Source of the DNA: Adiantum capillus-veneris
Lineage: Eukaryota > Streptophyta > Polypodiopsida > Polypodiales > Pteridaceae
Length of the DNA: 64,000 nucleotides
Assembly: GCA_014529385.2 (NCBI GenBank)
Contig: CM043962.1
Location: 48,074,098-48,138,097 of the forward strand
Direction of reading: 5' to 3'
Numbering within the stretch: position 1 is the first letter of the stretch; every line of letters begins with the position of its first letter. Both the position numbers and the translations under genes were made by a program. The notes beneath the pieces were generated by a model. That model was not told the DNA's origin. It saw only the letters and a list, made by a program, of their open reading frames with translations, and ran no database searches. Below are positions 1 through 11,387 of the stretch, piece after piece.

Positions 1-1345
1 CACCTTCAAAAGTGGCTTCCAAGGAGTGCCGTCGATCAAAAATTGAAACTGAAGGAAAACAATCATAATGAACTCCTAGACTGTGTACAAACTTTAAAAT
101 AACCAAAATTTCCTTTTAAAAAAAGTTATTGCTAAAAATTTGAAAATAGACCACCCTTAGACTTCCCACAATGATAGAAATCAAAAGGTTCAAGGAGAGG
201 TCTGGTGTCACAAGTGCATGGTAGGAATCTAATCGAGGCTTATTCCGTCAAGATCTCTTATACTTTATTATGTCTTCTCATGTACAATCTTACCAAACAA
301 AAACAAACTTACACTTTAAATGACTACAAATTCTATTTAATTTATCAAACAATCTAAAATATGGTAGACCTAGAGTGCTCTTACACATCAACAAAAAAAA
401 AGTCCAAATTTCTTCTCATTAACTTTGATAAACATACATCTGTGAACACTTTCCAAGGAGTAGTGCGGTCATAGTTCTTACATCCATTCCATGACATGGT
501 ATGCTCCTAGGGTGACCTATCACATAAAAATATATTTGGTAGGAGTGCCCTCATGTTAGAAAAGAGTGTGTTGCTGCTGATGAAAAGTTTTTACATTGTC
601 CTCCTAGGGATCTCTTCATGTCAGCATAATGATTTTTGGTGTAGTGGGAGCCACATTGCCGCTGAGGAGAGCTTTGTGCCACCGTAAAAGCTTCATGTTA
701 TGCCAGTTCCTTGAGCCATTCTTGCAAACAACGCCCCTCAACTAGCATAGCAAGAGGTCACCTTATAACAAAAACATGTATGAATTCAACATTTGCGAGC
801 TATATAATGAAGACACTTGTTAAGTATATGTTGTACAAATTTGCAAGTATTTCTATCTAGCTGGGAATAAACAATACAAAAATATAAATTAGGATGAGAC
901 TACCACCCCTAATAAGCATGGATTTGAAGCACCTACCTGCAAGATGTAACAAAGAAGATTGTTTTAGAGGAAAAGTGGTGACACTTGGCCTCTCTAACCT
1001 GTAGCCTTTCACTATTTGTGCATAAAAGCAACCTTTGTGCCAAGCACTACAAAACAAGTAGAGGCAACACCTTAGACTTCAAAGTTTATGATAAGAAGAG
1101 CACAATCAAAAGTAAGAAGTATATTGTTACCTTGCATAAAGGGGTGTTTTATTCAAATATATGATGGTATTGGCAAGATATTGAAGAATCGTCAACATTC
1201 ATCTCACCCATGGTACGACGTTCCTGGGATGACCTCTGCTCATCCTCACGTGCGGCCTTCGATGCAAACGTTGCGAACAAGCAAATATGTATGCATACAA
1301 TTTGTGATGTCCTTGAGCACCATGGTAGCTGTTGTATGAGGAAGC
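1..1345. other. No gene recognised
   Basis: AT-rich sequence with stops in every frame; the few short open frames are in no coherent order. I see no retroelement motif, no tRNA-like sequence and no long repeat here. It may be old intergenic or decayed transposon sequence. Confidence 0.5.
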
Positions 1346-1405
1346 AAAGGATGAAAAGAGAGAGGGGGGAGGGAGAGAGAGGAACATGGGAGAAGACAAG
1401 GAGGT

Positions 1406-1437
<32 letters not shown>

Positions 1438-1612
1438 GAAGGAGGAGAGAAGGGGGCAGGGAGGGAGAGGGAGGAGAGAAGGGGACAGTGGGGGAGAGGG
1501 AGAGAGGGGAGGAGGAGGAGAGAAGGGGCAGGGAGAGAGAGGAGAGGGAGAAAGGAGGGAGGAGGAAGAGAGAAGAAAGGTTTTTTTTTTGGGGGGGGAG
1601 TTTTTTTTTTTG
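1406..1612. repeat. Purine-rich GA tract followed by T and G homopolymers
   Basis: From 1406 to about 1580 the + strand is almost wholly G and A, beginning with a clean GA repeat and becoming irregular, with only a handful of pyrimidines. It is followed by a T run, a G run and a second T run up to 1612. Open frames across it (many Glu, Arg, Gly) are composition artefacts. From 1613 to 1998 the sequence is AT-rich with nothing recognised. Confidence 0.85.
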
Positions 1613-1998
1613 AAAAATTGGACTTTTAGTACTTGTAAGTTTAAAAAAATGTCAAAAAAAACTTTTTTGATATGGATATATGTTGGGGGGGAGTTTTAAG
1701 TAAAAAATAAGTAAAAATAATTTTTATTTTTTTAAAGTCAAATTTTGGCTCTTAGTGATCCACGTTTTTGATGATGTGGCCACACCTCTTTACTCCCTTC
1801 ACTTTCAAAAAGCTAGAGAGAGAAGGTGACGTCCTAGGTCCACATCCTACATGCATCTAAAAAAAAAGCTAGAAAAGCCTACTCAAAACTAGCTTTTTGA
1901 ATGCCCTTGTTCCCTTAACCCTACACACCATTAGCCTTAATCCCTAAAAATTAGGATTCCTTACAAGGCCCATGCAAGGTTCATATTTCTCCTAATGA

Positions 1999-2642
1999 GG
2001 ACTAGTTACTATTCCGCTAAACTTTGGAACATGCTTTGGGGCATGCTTTGAATGTAACAACTTTGGACACTTCGCCAAGCACTGTCCCTTGAAGGCTAAT
2101 GATACTGCAGCTCCGGTAGCACAAGCCCCCAGTAAAATGGATTCCGTGGTGGAAGGGCTGGAGAAGCAAGGAGGCAATAACGAAGGAGCAAATGTAGAGA
2201 AGGTTAAAGGAGGTATGGTTAGTGACAAAATGGATATCAAGATGCAGGACAAGATTGTGGAGGAATTGATTCCCATACAGCAAACTTCTGAAGGTGCAGG
2301 CAATAATAATAGGATCAGTACTCCCGCGGCTACCCCCAAATTTATGACAGTGACAACGTTGACGGTTGTCCAAGTCCCTGGTCTAAATAGAGCCAGAAGA
2401 GTGAAGGTAGTGGCAAGAGACTCCCAAAGTGCTCCAAGTCGTGAGAACACTTGAGGTGAAAGGATCTAATTCATCCTCCACCCCTTCGAAAGGAGGGGCG
2501 TTCACTGTCCCGCTGCACAATCCATTTGCAGCACTGCAAGAAAAGAAATCCCCTGACTTGGAACTCCCGCATTCTCCTGTGACCAAGGAGAGGGGGGGGG
2601 AATGATTCGGATGCTGAAGAATTTGTTCCTCTATCCCAATGA
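1999..2642 (+). pseudogene. LINE ORF1 C-terminal part with CCHC zinc knuckle
   Basis: The frame through 2029-2454 contains a zinc knuckle with Cys codons at 2044, 2053 and 2083 and His at 2068 (C-x2-C-x4-H-x4-C, within CFECNNFGHFAKHC). It is followed by a low-complexity tail rich in Glu, Lys and Asn. LINE ORF1 proteins bind the element RNA, and the knuckle is their usual C-terminal part. The frame stops at 2452-2454. After a shift it continues with NPFAALQEKK, then after a second shift in the G run at 2591-2600 it runs through DSDAEEFVPL to a TGA at 2640-2642. That TGA overlaps the ORF2 start as ATGA. The N-terminal half of ORF1 is absent. Confidence 0.75.
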
Positions 2643-5600
2643 GCCCCTCATTGATGATGGAGTCTCTCACTGTCCAATCTTGGAACGTAAAGGGGTTGAA
2701 AACCCATAAGAAGAGTACCCTTTTCTGGGAGGAAGTAAAAAAGGAGAAGACAGTTAACTGCTGGGCCATCCAAGAACACCACCTAGATGCCCATAGCAAG
2801 AGAAAACAGGTGCTAGGAAAGAAACTGGTATTCTATGGAGAAGGAAGTAATGGTTCCAATGGCGTCCTCATCATTGCGGATAGAGAATTGGAGCCGAAGG
2901 TGGTTCTTAACCACCCATCCGATAGAATCTTGGGGATTAAAATCAGATGCGAAGGGCATCCCTTCACAATTTTGAATGTGTACGGCCCTTGCAATGCAGC
3001 AGAAAGAGCTAAACTATGGATGCATCTTAGAGATACTCCTATTGAAGGTGAGTGGATGTTGGTTGATGACTTCAATATGGTAGAAAAGAGCAGGGATAGA
3101 ACAGGATCCTCCAATATGTTGGCTGGCTTGGAAAGGTCCAAATGGCAAAGTTTGTGCGAAAAGTGGGCGATGATCGACTTATGGGAAGTTGGCCCATGGA
3201 ACAGCACGCCTGGTTTCACCTACACAAGCCTCCAGTATGCCCGCACTGCCACAAGGCTAGACAGATGCTATTGCTCACACCAAGTTGATTGGATATCGTC
3301 GTTGATGGAGATGAAGGTAGTCCCATCAAAAAGTATTTCGGATCACATTCCTCTACACATACATTTTAAGAAGAATAAAGGGGAGGAGGAGACCCCAAGA
3401 GGTGGGAAAAAACTGCTAGTAATAACCGGGGCACACCTATTCAAAGACCCTCTCTTTAGGAATCTAACCAAAAAAGCAATGGGTAAGTTAAAAAAAGATG
3501 TCGACCTCAACAAACACAATGCATGGGACCTCTTTGCTCGGAGCATCTAGAAAGCAATCAAAACCTTGGGCCCCCGGTTCAAGAAAGATAGGGAGATACA
3601 CCTCTTGCATCATACAACAGAGGTCCAGGTGCTTACCTCCATAAAAGCCAATGGGCATGCTACTGAGGAGGAGCACAAATGATGGCTCGAAGCCAAATCT
3701 AACCTTGCTAATGAGCAATTAGAAGACATCAAAAAGGCAAGGCTTCTCTCGAGGGAGATTGTCCTTCAACCTGAAGCCTCCAATCAAACTCATTTTTTTA
3801 GGGCTTTAAAAATCAAGAAGAGCCAAGGCCACGTCCGCTCACTCTATGATGAGAAAGGGATAGCAGTTCATAACCAAGATGAGATGGCTAGTCTGATGTT
3901 GAGCTATCTTAGTCAAATCATTGGACGCCAGAGATCCAGTCCCGAGAAGTGGAAGACGCCAAAGGGACCTTACTGCAGAGTGTCAAGAAGGAAATTCCCC
4001 ACTCAGAAGCTAATTGCTTGGAACGGGCATTATCCGAAGACGAATGTTCACTACCATTGCAAGCCCTTGGCAAGGAAAAGTCCCCTAGTTGGGATGGGAT
4101 GATGGTGGAATTCTTTAAAGAATTTTGGGATGATCTCAAGGCCCCAATCACAAGATTGGCCAATAAAGCCATGGTCGAAGGGTCGTTGGAGGTAAGTGTA
4201 AAGAGAGGTCTTATCAAACCCATCCCAAAACAGATCTGTTGTTCTCAATTGAAATATCGGCGCCCTATAACGATGATGTCGGTGGCCTACAAAATTATAG
4301 CTAAAGCAGTAGCCCTCAAATTAGCCCCCTTACTAACCAAGGTCATCTCTCCCCATCAACATGGGTTCATTAAAGGAAGGTCCATTTACGATAACATCTT
4401 GGCAGCAATGGTGGGCATCGAATACGCAATTGTCACAAAGGAGGAGTGCATTCTGTTGCAGCTGGACCTGGACAAGGCTTATGATAGAATAACATGGACA
4501 TATATAGAAGCCGTCATGGAAGCTCTGGGATTTGGGCCTCACCTATGTCGGTTGGTACGCGTACTGGGGGCTGGAAAGCCAGTCAAAGCTTCTATTCAAC
4601 GATAGAATTGTGGGCTCTTTTGAAGTCAAAAGGTCTATTAAGCAGGGATGCCCTCTGGCCCCCCTACTCTTCGCCATAGGATCACATCCTTTAATCACGA
4701 TGCTTGAAGCTAGTGCGGAACGAGGGGAGTTGCAAGGCCTCGCTTTGCCAGAAAATAGCCAACTGCTAGCAAAACTTTTTGCAGAGGATTCTCTCCTCTT
4801 CTTGAAGGCGTGCCCCCAGGTCATCAAAAAAGCTCTCGAGATTGTTCAAATATTCTCAAAAGCTTCGGGGTCCCAGTGTAATATAGAGAAGTCAAGGTTG
4901 ATCTCCCTATCGAAAAATGACTCATTTGACCCCTCTGTCTGGTCGGGGGAGATTGTCACAAAAGGGAATATATTCAGACATCTGGGAGCCCCCTTGGGGG
5001 TGGACGTGACCCACAAGCAAAGATTTGAGTGGGTGCTTGAGAAAATAAAAACAAAAACGAGTAGGTGGGAGTATGCTCTTCTCCCATTCCCAAGTCGGAT
5101 AAAAGTGATGAACGCTTTTATGATTCCTTACATTGCCTTCACTAGCCTGCTTCTCAAGATAGCTAAGTGTCACTAGAAAGAGTTCTTAAAACCAGTAAAA
5201 AGGTTTTTATGGAAAAACAACACGAAATCCTCCAGGCCATGGCAATGGGCCTGGTGGGAGTCAGTTGCTCGACCGGTGAATCAAGGAGGCCTTGGAATTC
5301 TCAACCCTGTGGCCCATGCTGAAGCTTGTTGCACCAAGTTTGTTGTTTCATTGGCTAAACAGGATCAAGTTTGGGCTATCATGGTCAGAGATATGATAGA
5401 AACAGCTAATCTAGGCTCGGATGGTGGAAAGTGGAGAGGGGTGGAGGTGCATGACAAATTGTTAGCTCCAGAGTGGTCTACCTTAAGACTAGGAGGCAGC
5501 TCAGAAGAATTGGTAAGAAAATGCAAGAGAGCAGCAGGAGTCTTAAAGTGGGGGGAAGAAGTCAAATACTTCAAGAACTCCATGTTGTATTGGTCCCCCT

Positions 5601-6552
5601 GGCTATCCAAAGTTGTAGATCTACCACAAACTCCCTATTGGATTGAGATAGCCAGGAAACTGAATAACAAGGGTCTGAAGCGACTTGGGCACTTCTAGGA
5701 CAGTGGCAACAAGAGCTGGAAAACCATTGGCCTTCTGGTTACCCAGTACCAACTCAATAGCTTGGAGGTCTTGCTTGTCCACAAAGTGATGAAGGAGCTT
5801 GACAATTTAGTGATGCCGATCTGTGATTCGGGGTTTGATTGGAATGCCTGGAAATGGCCCGGAAGCAGTCTCTTAGGGAAACCCCATCCTAAAAGCATTT
5901 ATAAGACAATGATGCATAAGAAGAATTGGTCTAGCCCCCTAAACAAGCTATGGAAAAAGCAATGGCCGGAGGAAAGGTGGGAGCAAGTATTAGAGTCCAT
6001 ATGGAAGCCAAAGGTTCTGCAGCACATGAAGGTCTTTCTACGGAAGGTAATTTGGGGTGCTCTACCGACGGGGGTGAAGATTCAGGAGAGAGGGATTGGG
6101 TCAAATCGATGCTTAGGGTGCAGGATGGCAACAGAAGATCTGGACCACCTATTCATGGACTGCCCAACTATTAAAGGCCTTGCAGGGAAAATATGCAAGT
6201 GGGTCCAAAGAACATGGAAAATTAGTTTCTTCAAGATTGACCTACTCCTTGGAGGCAAGAATTCAGGAAATCCTGCCCTCTTCGTTAGCACTCAAATCGT
6301 CAGATATTTCTTCTTACACAATGTATGGCAGACAAGAAACCGCCGTGTGTTTGAAGGAGGTTTTGAGGTGGCAAGCTTTGCAGAAATTACTCAAGAAAGC
6401 AAAGTGCTCATATGGACGCTTCGGTGCAAGCAACACTCGAAGGATTGGTCCAGGACAACTTGTGCCTTGTTGTCAGCAGATGGAATGCCTAGGACGGGGG
6501 AAAATCTTGGACATAAAAGATTTGAAAAGGACAACTTTATGGACCCTTCGTA
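2639..6552 (+). pseudogene. LINE ORF2: endonuclease, reverse transcriptase, zf-RVT
   Basis: ATG at 2639 overlaps the ORF1 stop. Residues 1-303 are an AP-type endonuclease: SWNVKGL, a QEHH metal-site motif, NVYGP, DDFNMV (family usual GDFN) and SDH near the end. A TAG at 3548 and further stops follow. The reverse transcriptase begins near 4080 (PSWDGM), with KYRRPITMMSV, HGFIKGRS, motif A QLDLDKAYDRITW (about 4460-4497), then a frameshift near 4550-4600, motif B KQGCPLAPLLF, and motif C reading AEDS where A-D-D is usual, so the catalytic pair is damaged. Downstream come GAPLGVDVTHKQRF, GGLGILNPV, stops at 5174 and 5696, and a zinc-binding zf-RVT region (GIGSNRCLGC, DLDHLFMDC, about 6080-6170). 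Clearly a decayed LINE polyprotein. Confidence 0.9.
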
Positions 6553-6598
6553 ACAAGGAAGAGGCGGCGGGTTGGGGAGGCTGCCCTAATGTAAGTAT

Positions 6599-6694
6599 AG
6601 TCATGGCTCAACAAGAGCATGACTAGACCTTGTAATTTTTTGGGCTATTCAATATAATTCACTCACAGTTGTGAGTTTTGCACACAAAAAAAAG
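6599..6694 (+). other. LINE 3' tail with two hairpins and A run
   Basis: Hairpin 1 (6599-6624) pairs AGTCATG with CATGACT and CTC with GAG around a bulged G. Hairpin 2 (6661-6676) pairs ACTCAC with GTGAGT around AGTT. An A run follows. The same two-hairpin order recurs in the other four tails in this window, with paired base changes. In LINEs with a structured tail the RNA hairpin is where the reverse transcriptase starts; that role is inferred here. Confidence 0.75.
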
Positions 6695-6839
6695 ATATGC
6701 ATAAAAAAGGGTAGGCTACTCTTTTGATTGACAAAGGCATAAGTTGCCTATTAGTCAACACTTTCCAATTTGAATACATTGCATGTGTTGGGTTTACGCT
6801 CAGGGGGTTTACGCTCAGAGTATTGTGTGGAATGTGTTT
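6695..6839. other. No gene; spacer between LINE copies
   Basis: Short spacer between the + LINE and the next repeat. It holds a near-duplicated short motif (TTTACGCTCAG twice around 6793-6820) and nothing else I can name. Confidence 0.4.
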
Positions 6840-6960
6840 ACTTGTATGTCTACACATTGCCCCTTTCTCCTCCAACCTTGTTCTCTACGCATGTCACCTA
6901 TTGAAATATATATCTCTCTACTTCTAAGAAACACATCATTGTGCATGATAGCTCTCTATC
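6840..6960 (-). repeat. Dispersed repeat, inverted partner of 11125-11245
   Basis: The reverse complement of this stretch aligns with 11125-11245: shared blocks include GAGATAGAGAGCTATCA, CACAATGA and AACAAGGTTG. It directly abuts the end of the minus-strand LINE copy that begins at 6961. It could be an unrelated repeat or a flanking solo fragment; its family is unknown. Confidence 0.6.
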
Positions 6961-8225
6961 TCAAAACCCACAACTGTGAGTAAATTATATTATCACAAAC
7001 AAACAGTTACAAATTCCTACCATGCTCGTGATGAGCCATGACAACATCAAAAGGTTGAAGTTACATCACCTAACAGGGGAGCCACGCTATGACAAGGAAT
7101 GAGCCCACACCTTTAACCATGCAAGTCAGCCAATGTGGTACCCAAGGCCTTGTTGCACTTATTAGAGTTGCTTTGTTTCCAAATGGCAAGGATCAACGCC
7201 CCTACTTTCTTGAATTATCTTTGTGAACTTAGCTGTTTCCATGGTGTTCTCAAAGATCCGACAATTCCTTGCCTTCTAAATATGTTTAAAATAGCAAAAC
7301 CTCATGATTTGCGTAGCGATAAGCATTGCTTGAGTCTTGAACACCTTCCCTCCCAAGAAGAGATCGTACTTGAAGAAGCTAATTTTCTAGGTCTTTTAAA
7401 TCCATTTGTAAATCTTCCTTGCAAGGCCACAAATCGTCGGGCACTCCTAAACAGGTGCGAGAGATCTTCGCCATAGCCGTCTTGCATTGTGAGCATCTAT
7501 CCGGACCAATTCCCCTGGTGAAGAACTTGACCCCACTCGGTAGGGTTCCCCATAAAACCTTACAAATGAAGGCCTTCATCCATGTGGCCATTGCGGGTGC
7601 CATATACTCTTCACTACTATCTCCCATCTTGACTTTTGGCTAGTGCTTGCTCCTTTGCTTATTAAGCGGATAGAACCAATCCTTCATATACATAAGTGCG
7701 AAAGTACACTTCCTTGGTTTGTGGTTTAAGGAAATGTCTGTTCATAGGCCGCTACCAAGCTTTCCACTCGAACTTGGATTGAGAGTTTGATAGACACCAC
7801 CTGTTAAGCCTTTTTAGGGCTCTGTAGATTAGTAATCTTTCAGTTCCACTGAGGTTAAGGTTGGAGAGCTAGTTGGTCCATTCGTTTCTAGTTACAACTG
7901 CTGTAATCTCAAAGCTAGCCTAAAGATTTAATATCTTTATTGATAATTTTGTAGCAGCTTTCCTCCAAAACGGGGTCAGAAGGATGCTTCCAACCTTAAA
8001 GAGCCAAGGGGACCAACAAATTATGGAATTGTGAAAATACCTTGTTAGCTCTCCCCATTCCAAGGACTCTATAGTGAGCTCGCCAATTGAACCCCCAAGT
8101 TTTAGGACAGCCCACCAAGGGGCGAGAAGTTGATCGTGCTCTTCAAGCCATTTCCATTGGCCAACTTTTGAGCATAATTTAGAGTTGCAGATCATATCCT
8201 TAGCCATAATAGCCCACACTTGGCC
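6961..8225 (-). mobile_element. 5'-truncated LINE copy, minus strand
   Basis: On the minus strand 8219-7920 encodes MWAIMAKDMI, HDQLLAPWWAVLKLGGS and SIICWSPWLFKV, matching the same stretch of the longer LINE (VWAIMVRDMI, HDKLLAPEWSTLRLGGS, SMLYWSPWLSKV). 7627-7379 encodes WMKAFICKVLWGTLPSGVKF and GIGPDRCSQC, matching its zinc region. The 3' tail is at the low-coordinate end with hairpins at 7021-7040 and 6966-6981. Everything upstream of the last third of ORF2 is missing, the usual result of incomplete reverse transcription. There are frameshifts between the two segments. Confidence 0.85.
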
Positions 8226-8350
8226 ATGCTTTGCAAATAATGTATAATGAGATTTTATTTACCCTAACTACAATGCTTCCTCTTTTGTTATTTTTTGTGA
8301 TTATTTGTCAGTGTTGTCAATATTGCATGCTTTTCTTTCCTATATTCCTT

Positions 8351-8428
8351 GAATTTCTTGTCAAAGGAACAATTTATGCAAGCTACACTGAATTTCTTGT
8401 CAAAGGAACAATTTATGCAAGCTACACA
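8351..8428 (+). repeat. 39 bp perfect tandem duplication
   Basis: A 39 bp unit starting GAATTTCTTGTCAAAGG occurs twice in a row (8351-8389, 8390-8428), without a visible difference except at the end. The short open frame across it is not considered a gene. Confidence 0.85.
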
Positions 8429-8599
8429 AACTGGTGGAGCTTCTTTATGAGTACTAAGATTCTCTAAGGTTTATACACTTGAGCTTTACATTGACCATGC
8501 TATCATCATTGTCCAACTACAAAAAATTTGCAAGGATAAGATACCAAGTGCATACGATACGATGGAAAACGATACATTTGATCTACCAGGTTGGTCAAG

Positions 8600-10276
8600 G
8601 GAGACTCTGTCTAAAGGTAGGATATTTTGGGTGCCCCCTTGGGGGTGGACGTTACTCACAATCAAAGGTTCCAGTGGGTCCTGGAGAAGATTTTTTTTCA
8701 AATGAGAAGATGGGAGTTTGTGTTGCTTCCCTTCCAGAGTCTACTTAGAGTGATCAACTCATTTATGCTCCCTATATTGCCTTCACTAGCCCGCTCCTCA
8801 AATAGCCAAACGTAACTGGAAGGAGTTTTTGAAACCTGTTAAAATATTATTATGGAGGAACAACACTAAAGTTTCGTCGCCGTAGCAATGGGCAAAGTGG
8901 GAAGGTATCGCTCGACCATTGCTCCAAGGTGGCCTTGGAATTCTCAATCCTGTGGTTCATGCTGAGGCCCTTTATGCCAAGTTTGTGGACGCAATTGAAA
9001 AACAAGACTAGGCATGGGCTGTCATGACCAAGAATATGGTAGACAAGGCAAAACTTTGCTCTGATGGTAGTCAGTGGAAAGGGCTCAAGGTACAAACTAT
9101 TAGCCTCGACGCGGTCTAGTCTGAGTTTGGGTGGCATCAATGGAGAGCTGATGTAAAAGTAAAATAGAGCATTAGAGGTACTGGAATGGGGTGAATTAAC
9201 TAGATACTTCCAAAACTCCATCTGTCAATGGTCCCCTTGGTTGTCTAAAGCTGTCGGTGTCATCTTGAACCCTTATTGGAGTGAAACTGCTCGAAGGATC
9301 AACAGTAAAGGACTCCAGTGGTTGAGCCACTTCTGGGATGGAAATAACAAGTGCTGGAAATCCGTTGACTAGGTGGCTGACCAGTTTCAACTCAATTACA
9401 TTGAGAAGCTGCTTGTTAAGAGAGTAGTAGAAGGCCTAGCCAGTATTGTGATGCCGATCTGTGAATCTACTTTTGAGTGGAAAGCTTGGAAATGGTCTTT
9501 CAGCAACCATTTCTTTAAACTTCATACCAAGGGAATTTACCAAGTGTTAATACACGAGGCGGATTGGTTCGCCCCATTGAACAAGCAGTGGAAGAAGCAA
9601 CGGAGAGAGGCTAGATGGGTGAGGTCATGAAGAACATTTGGAATCCACAGTGGCCTAGTTTTATGAAGATATTTCTGTGGAAGGTTCTTTGGGGGGCCTT
9701 GCCGACATGCGTCAAGGTACAAGCACGTGGTATCGGGTCTGACAAATGTCCAGACAAATGTTTAGGGTGAAGATTGGCTGGTGAAGACCTCACCCACCTA
9801 TTCATAGAATGCTCGGCTTTTAGAGGCCTAGCAGGAAAAGTGTGCAAATGGATACAAAGAACATGGAAGATAGGGTTTTTCAAGGATTTGTGTCTCGGTA
9901 AGAAATAATTTCAAAGTTCTGCATTGCTTATTTGTACTCAAATTGTCTGATACTGTTTCTTTAGCAATATTGGGAAGGCCAAGAATTGCCGCGTATTCCA
10001 TAGCGACCTCTTTGTGGCTAGCTTTATAGAGGTTGTACAAGAAAGTAAGGAGATGATATGTGTGATAAGTAAAGGTATAACTCAGATGATTGGATTTGGG
10101 CGACTCTCACCATCCGATTGAGCCATGCAGTGTAAGGGCTTGATATGGTTGACTAAGTTCTGATCTAACCTTTTGTCCCTCAAGGTTCGGCATGAGCTTG
10201 AGGCTGCTTTGTAATTTACTCTTTATGACTTTAAAATACAACAACCACTCTCAATTGAGAGTTTTGCAAAAAAGAT
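8600..10276 (+). mobile_element. 5'-truncated LINE copy, plus strand
   Basis: Begins inside the region after reverse transcriptase. 8627-8815 encodes MGAPLGVDVTHNQRFQWVL (longer copy: LGAPLGVDVTHKQRFEWVL). Around 8920 comes GGLGILNPV, followed by a stretch matching the WAVMTKNMV region, and around 9640-9870 NIWNPQWPSFMKIFLWKV and DLTHLFIECSAFRGLAGK of the zf-RVT end. Many stops and shifts interrupt it. The tail has hairpins at 10178-10203 and 10247-10262 followed by TTTTGCAAAAAA. This copy has a different tail stem sequence from the first LINE, so it is a diverged subfamily. Confidence 0.85.
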
Positions 10277-10389
10277 ACCAAGCTCATTGAGTCCACAAAA
10301 AGTTTAGCTTGTTGATTAGCTTCTTCACTTGGGCTTATTCTAAGGTACCATACTTTTTTTGTAGCAAATCGTACATATCTTGTGCGAGG

Positions 10390-10475
10390 GGATACAACCC
10401 TCTGTGAGCATTACGAGGGTTGCTTGGCCGCACTCGAACCCATGGCCTAGGTCACGGTGGTCGAGTGCTCGACGA
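10390..10475 (-). repeat. Possible tRNA-derived (SINE-like) remnant
   Basis: On the minus strand GGGTTCGAGTGCGG (about 10430-10443) resembles a Pol III B box, and the 3' side ends in CTACAAAAAAAG. No convincing A box was found upstream, so this is only a weak suggestion. Confidence 0.25.
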
Positions 10476-10825
10476 ACATACTAAAACAATGCTCAACAAG
10501 TTGCAGTTGAAATGACTTGTCCAATTATGGTTGCCTTCCATGCACTTTTGGAATTGTGAAATCTATGGTATAATGCACAATAACATTGATCACATCAGGA
10601 TTCGGGAGAAGAAGTGTGTTTTAGATTAACCATAAACCAGTTACAAATCCATTTTTTCTGGTTTAGGCTGAGGGTGGAAAGGAGAATTTTCTTGTTAGAT
10701 TTTAAGAAAACAATAGTATCAATATGGAAAAAAGTGAGGTTGCTCAAAAATCTTGTAAAGGGATTTGTGCATTTTTGGGAAAACGATTTGTTATCGGACT
10801 CTGTGGATCACATAGCACTAAATAG

Positions 10826-10830
<5 letters not shown>

Positions 10831-10861
<31 letters not shown>

Positions 10862-10880
10862 ACACACACACACACACACG
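10831..10880. repeat. (CT)n(CA)n microsatellite
   Basis: CT repeat at 10831-10857 running into a CA repeat to about 10879. The open frames over it (runs of Ser-Leu and His-Thr) are artefacts. The flanks, 10480-11120, hold no recognised gene. Confidence 0.95.
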
Positions 10881-11124
10881 TGTGTGCATCAAGCTCATCA
10901 GAGCTCTTAAAAAAAAAAAAAAACAATCTACTGGGGAACCACAAAACACGACCACAGAATTGACAATGCCAAGATTGACACACTTTGGAGTCCCAAAGCA
11001 AGTTATTTTCTTCAAAAGGACACTTGTAAACCTAGGCACATGTAAACTAGGCAAACATAATACATACATCTTAATAAATACAGTGTATTTATTTATAATG
11101 AGAATGAATGAGAGAGAGAGAGAG

Positions 11125-11245
11125 AGATAGAGAGCTATCACACACAATGACGCATTGCTTAGAACGAGAAAGGTATATCTTTTGACAGGTAACATGCCAT
11201 TGCATAGATAACAAGGTTGAAGGGGGAGGGCATATGGTGTTGTGA
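11125..11245 (+). repeat. Dispersed repeat, partner of 6840-6960
   Basis: Same sequence family as 6840-6960 in opposite orientation, here next to a GA microsatellite (11107-11127). Confidence 0.6.
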
Positions 11246-11335
11246 GGGTAAACTCGGGCACATGCCAAGTAAAATGTTATTTCATGGAAAAGAACTATGG
11301 ATGTGGTTGCAAATCAAACCATTATACCAATAAGA

Positions 11336-11342
11336 TGTGTGT

Positions 11343-11385
<43 letters not shown>
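11336..11385 (+). repeat. (TG)n followed by 29 consecutive G
   Basis: A TG repeat from 11336 runs directly into a G run at 11357-11385. A similar TG-then-G structure recurs at 17075-17126. Confidence 0.95.

Positions 11386-11387
<2 letters not shown>

Larger units (their letters stand above)
1999..6694 (+). mobile_element. LINE (non-LTR) retrotransposon, 5'-truncated in ORF1, nearly complete ORF2
   Basis: In order it carries the zinc-knuckle end of ORF1, an apurinic-endonuclease-type endonuclease, a reverse transcriptase, a C-terminal zf-RVT-like zinc region, a 3' tail with two hairpins, and a short A run ending near 6694. This is the architecture of the plant L1-type LINE group. The 5' side is missing: upstream of about 1999 no ORF1 sequence is seen. 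Several stops and at least two frameshifts show that it is dead. Two other copies (6961-8225 minus, 8600-10276 plus) and two tail fragments (14285-14451, 14922-15030) belong to the same family. Target-site duplications could not be identified by eye. Confidence 0.9.

Noticed and set aside
1332-1699. Open frames of 88-93 codons over the GA tract
   Set aside because: Glu/Arg/Gly-rich reading of a purine tract; present in several frames at once.
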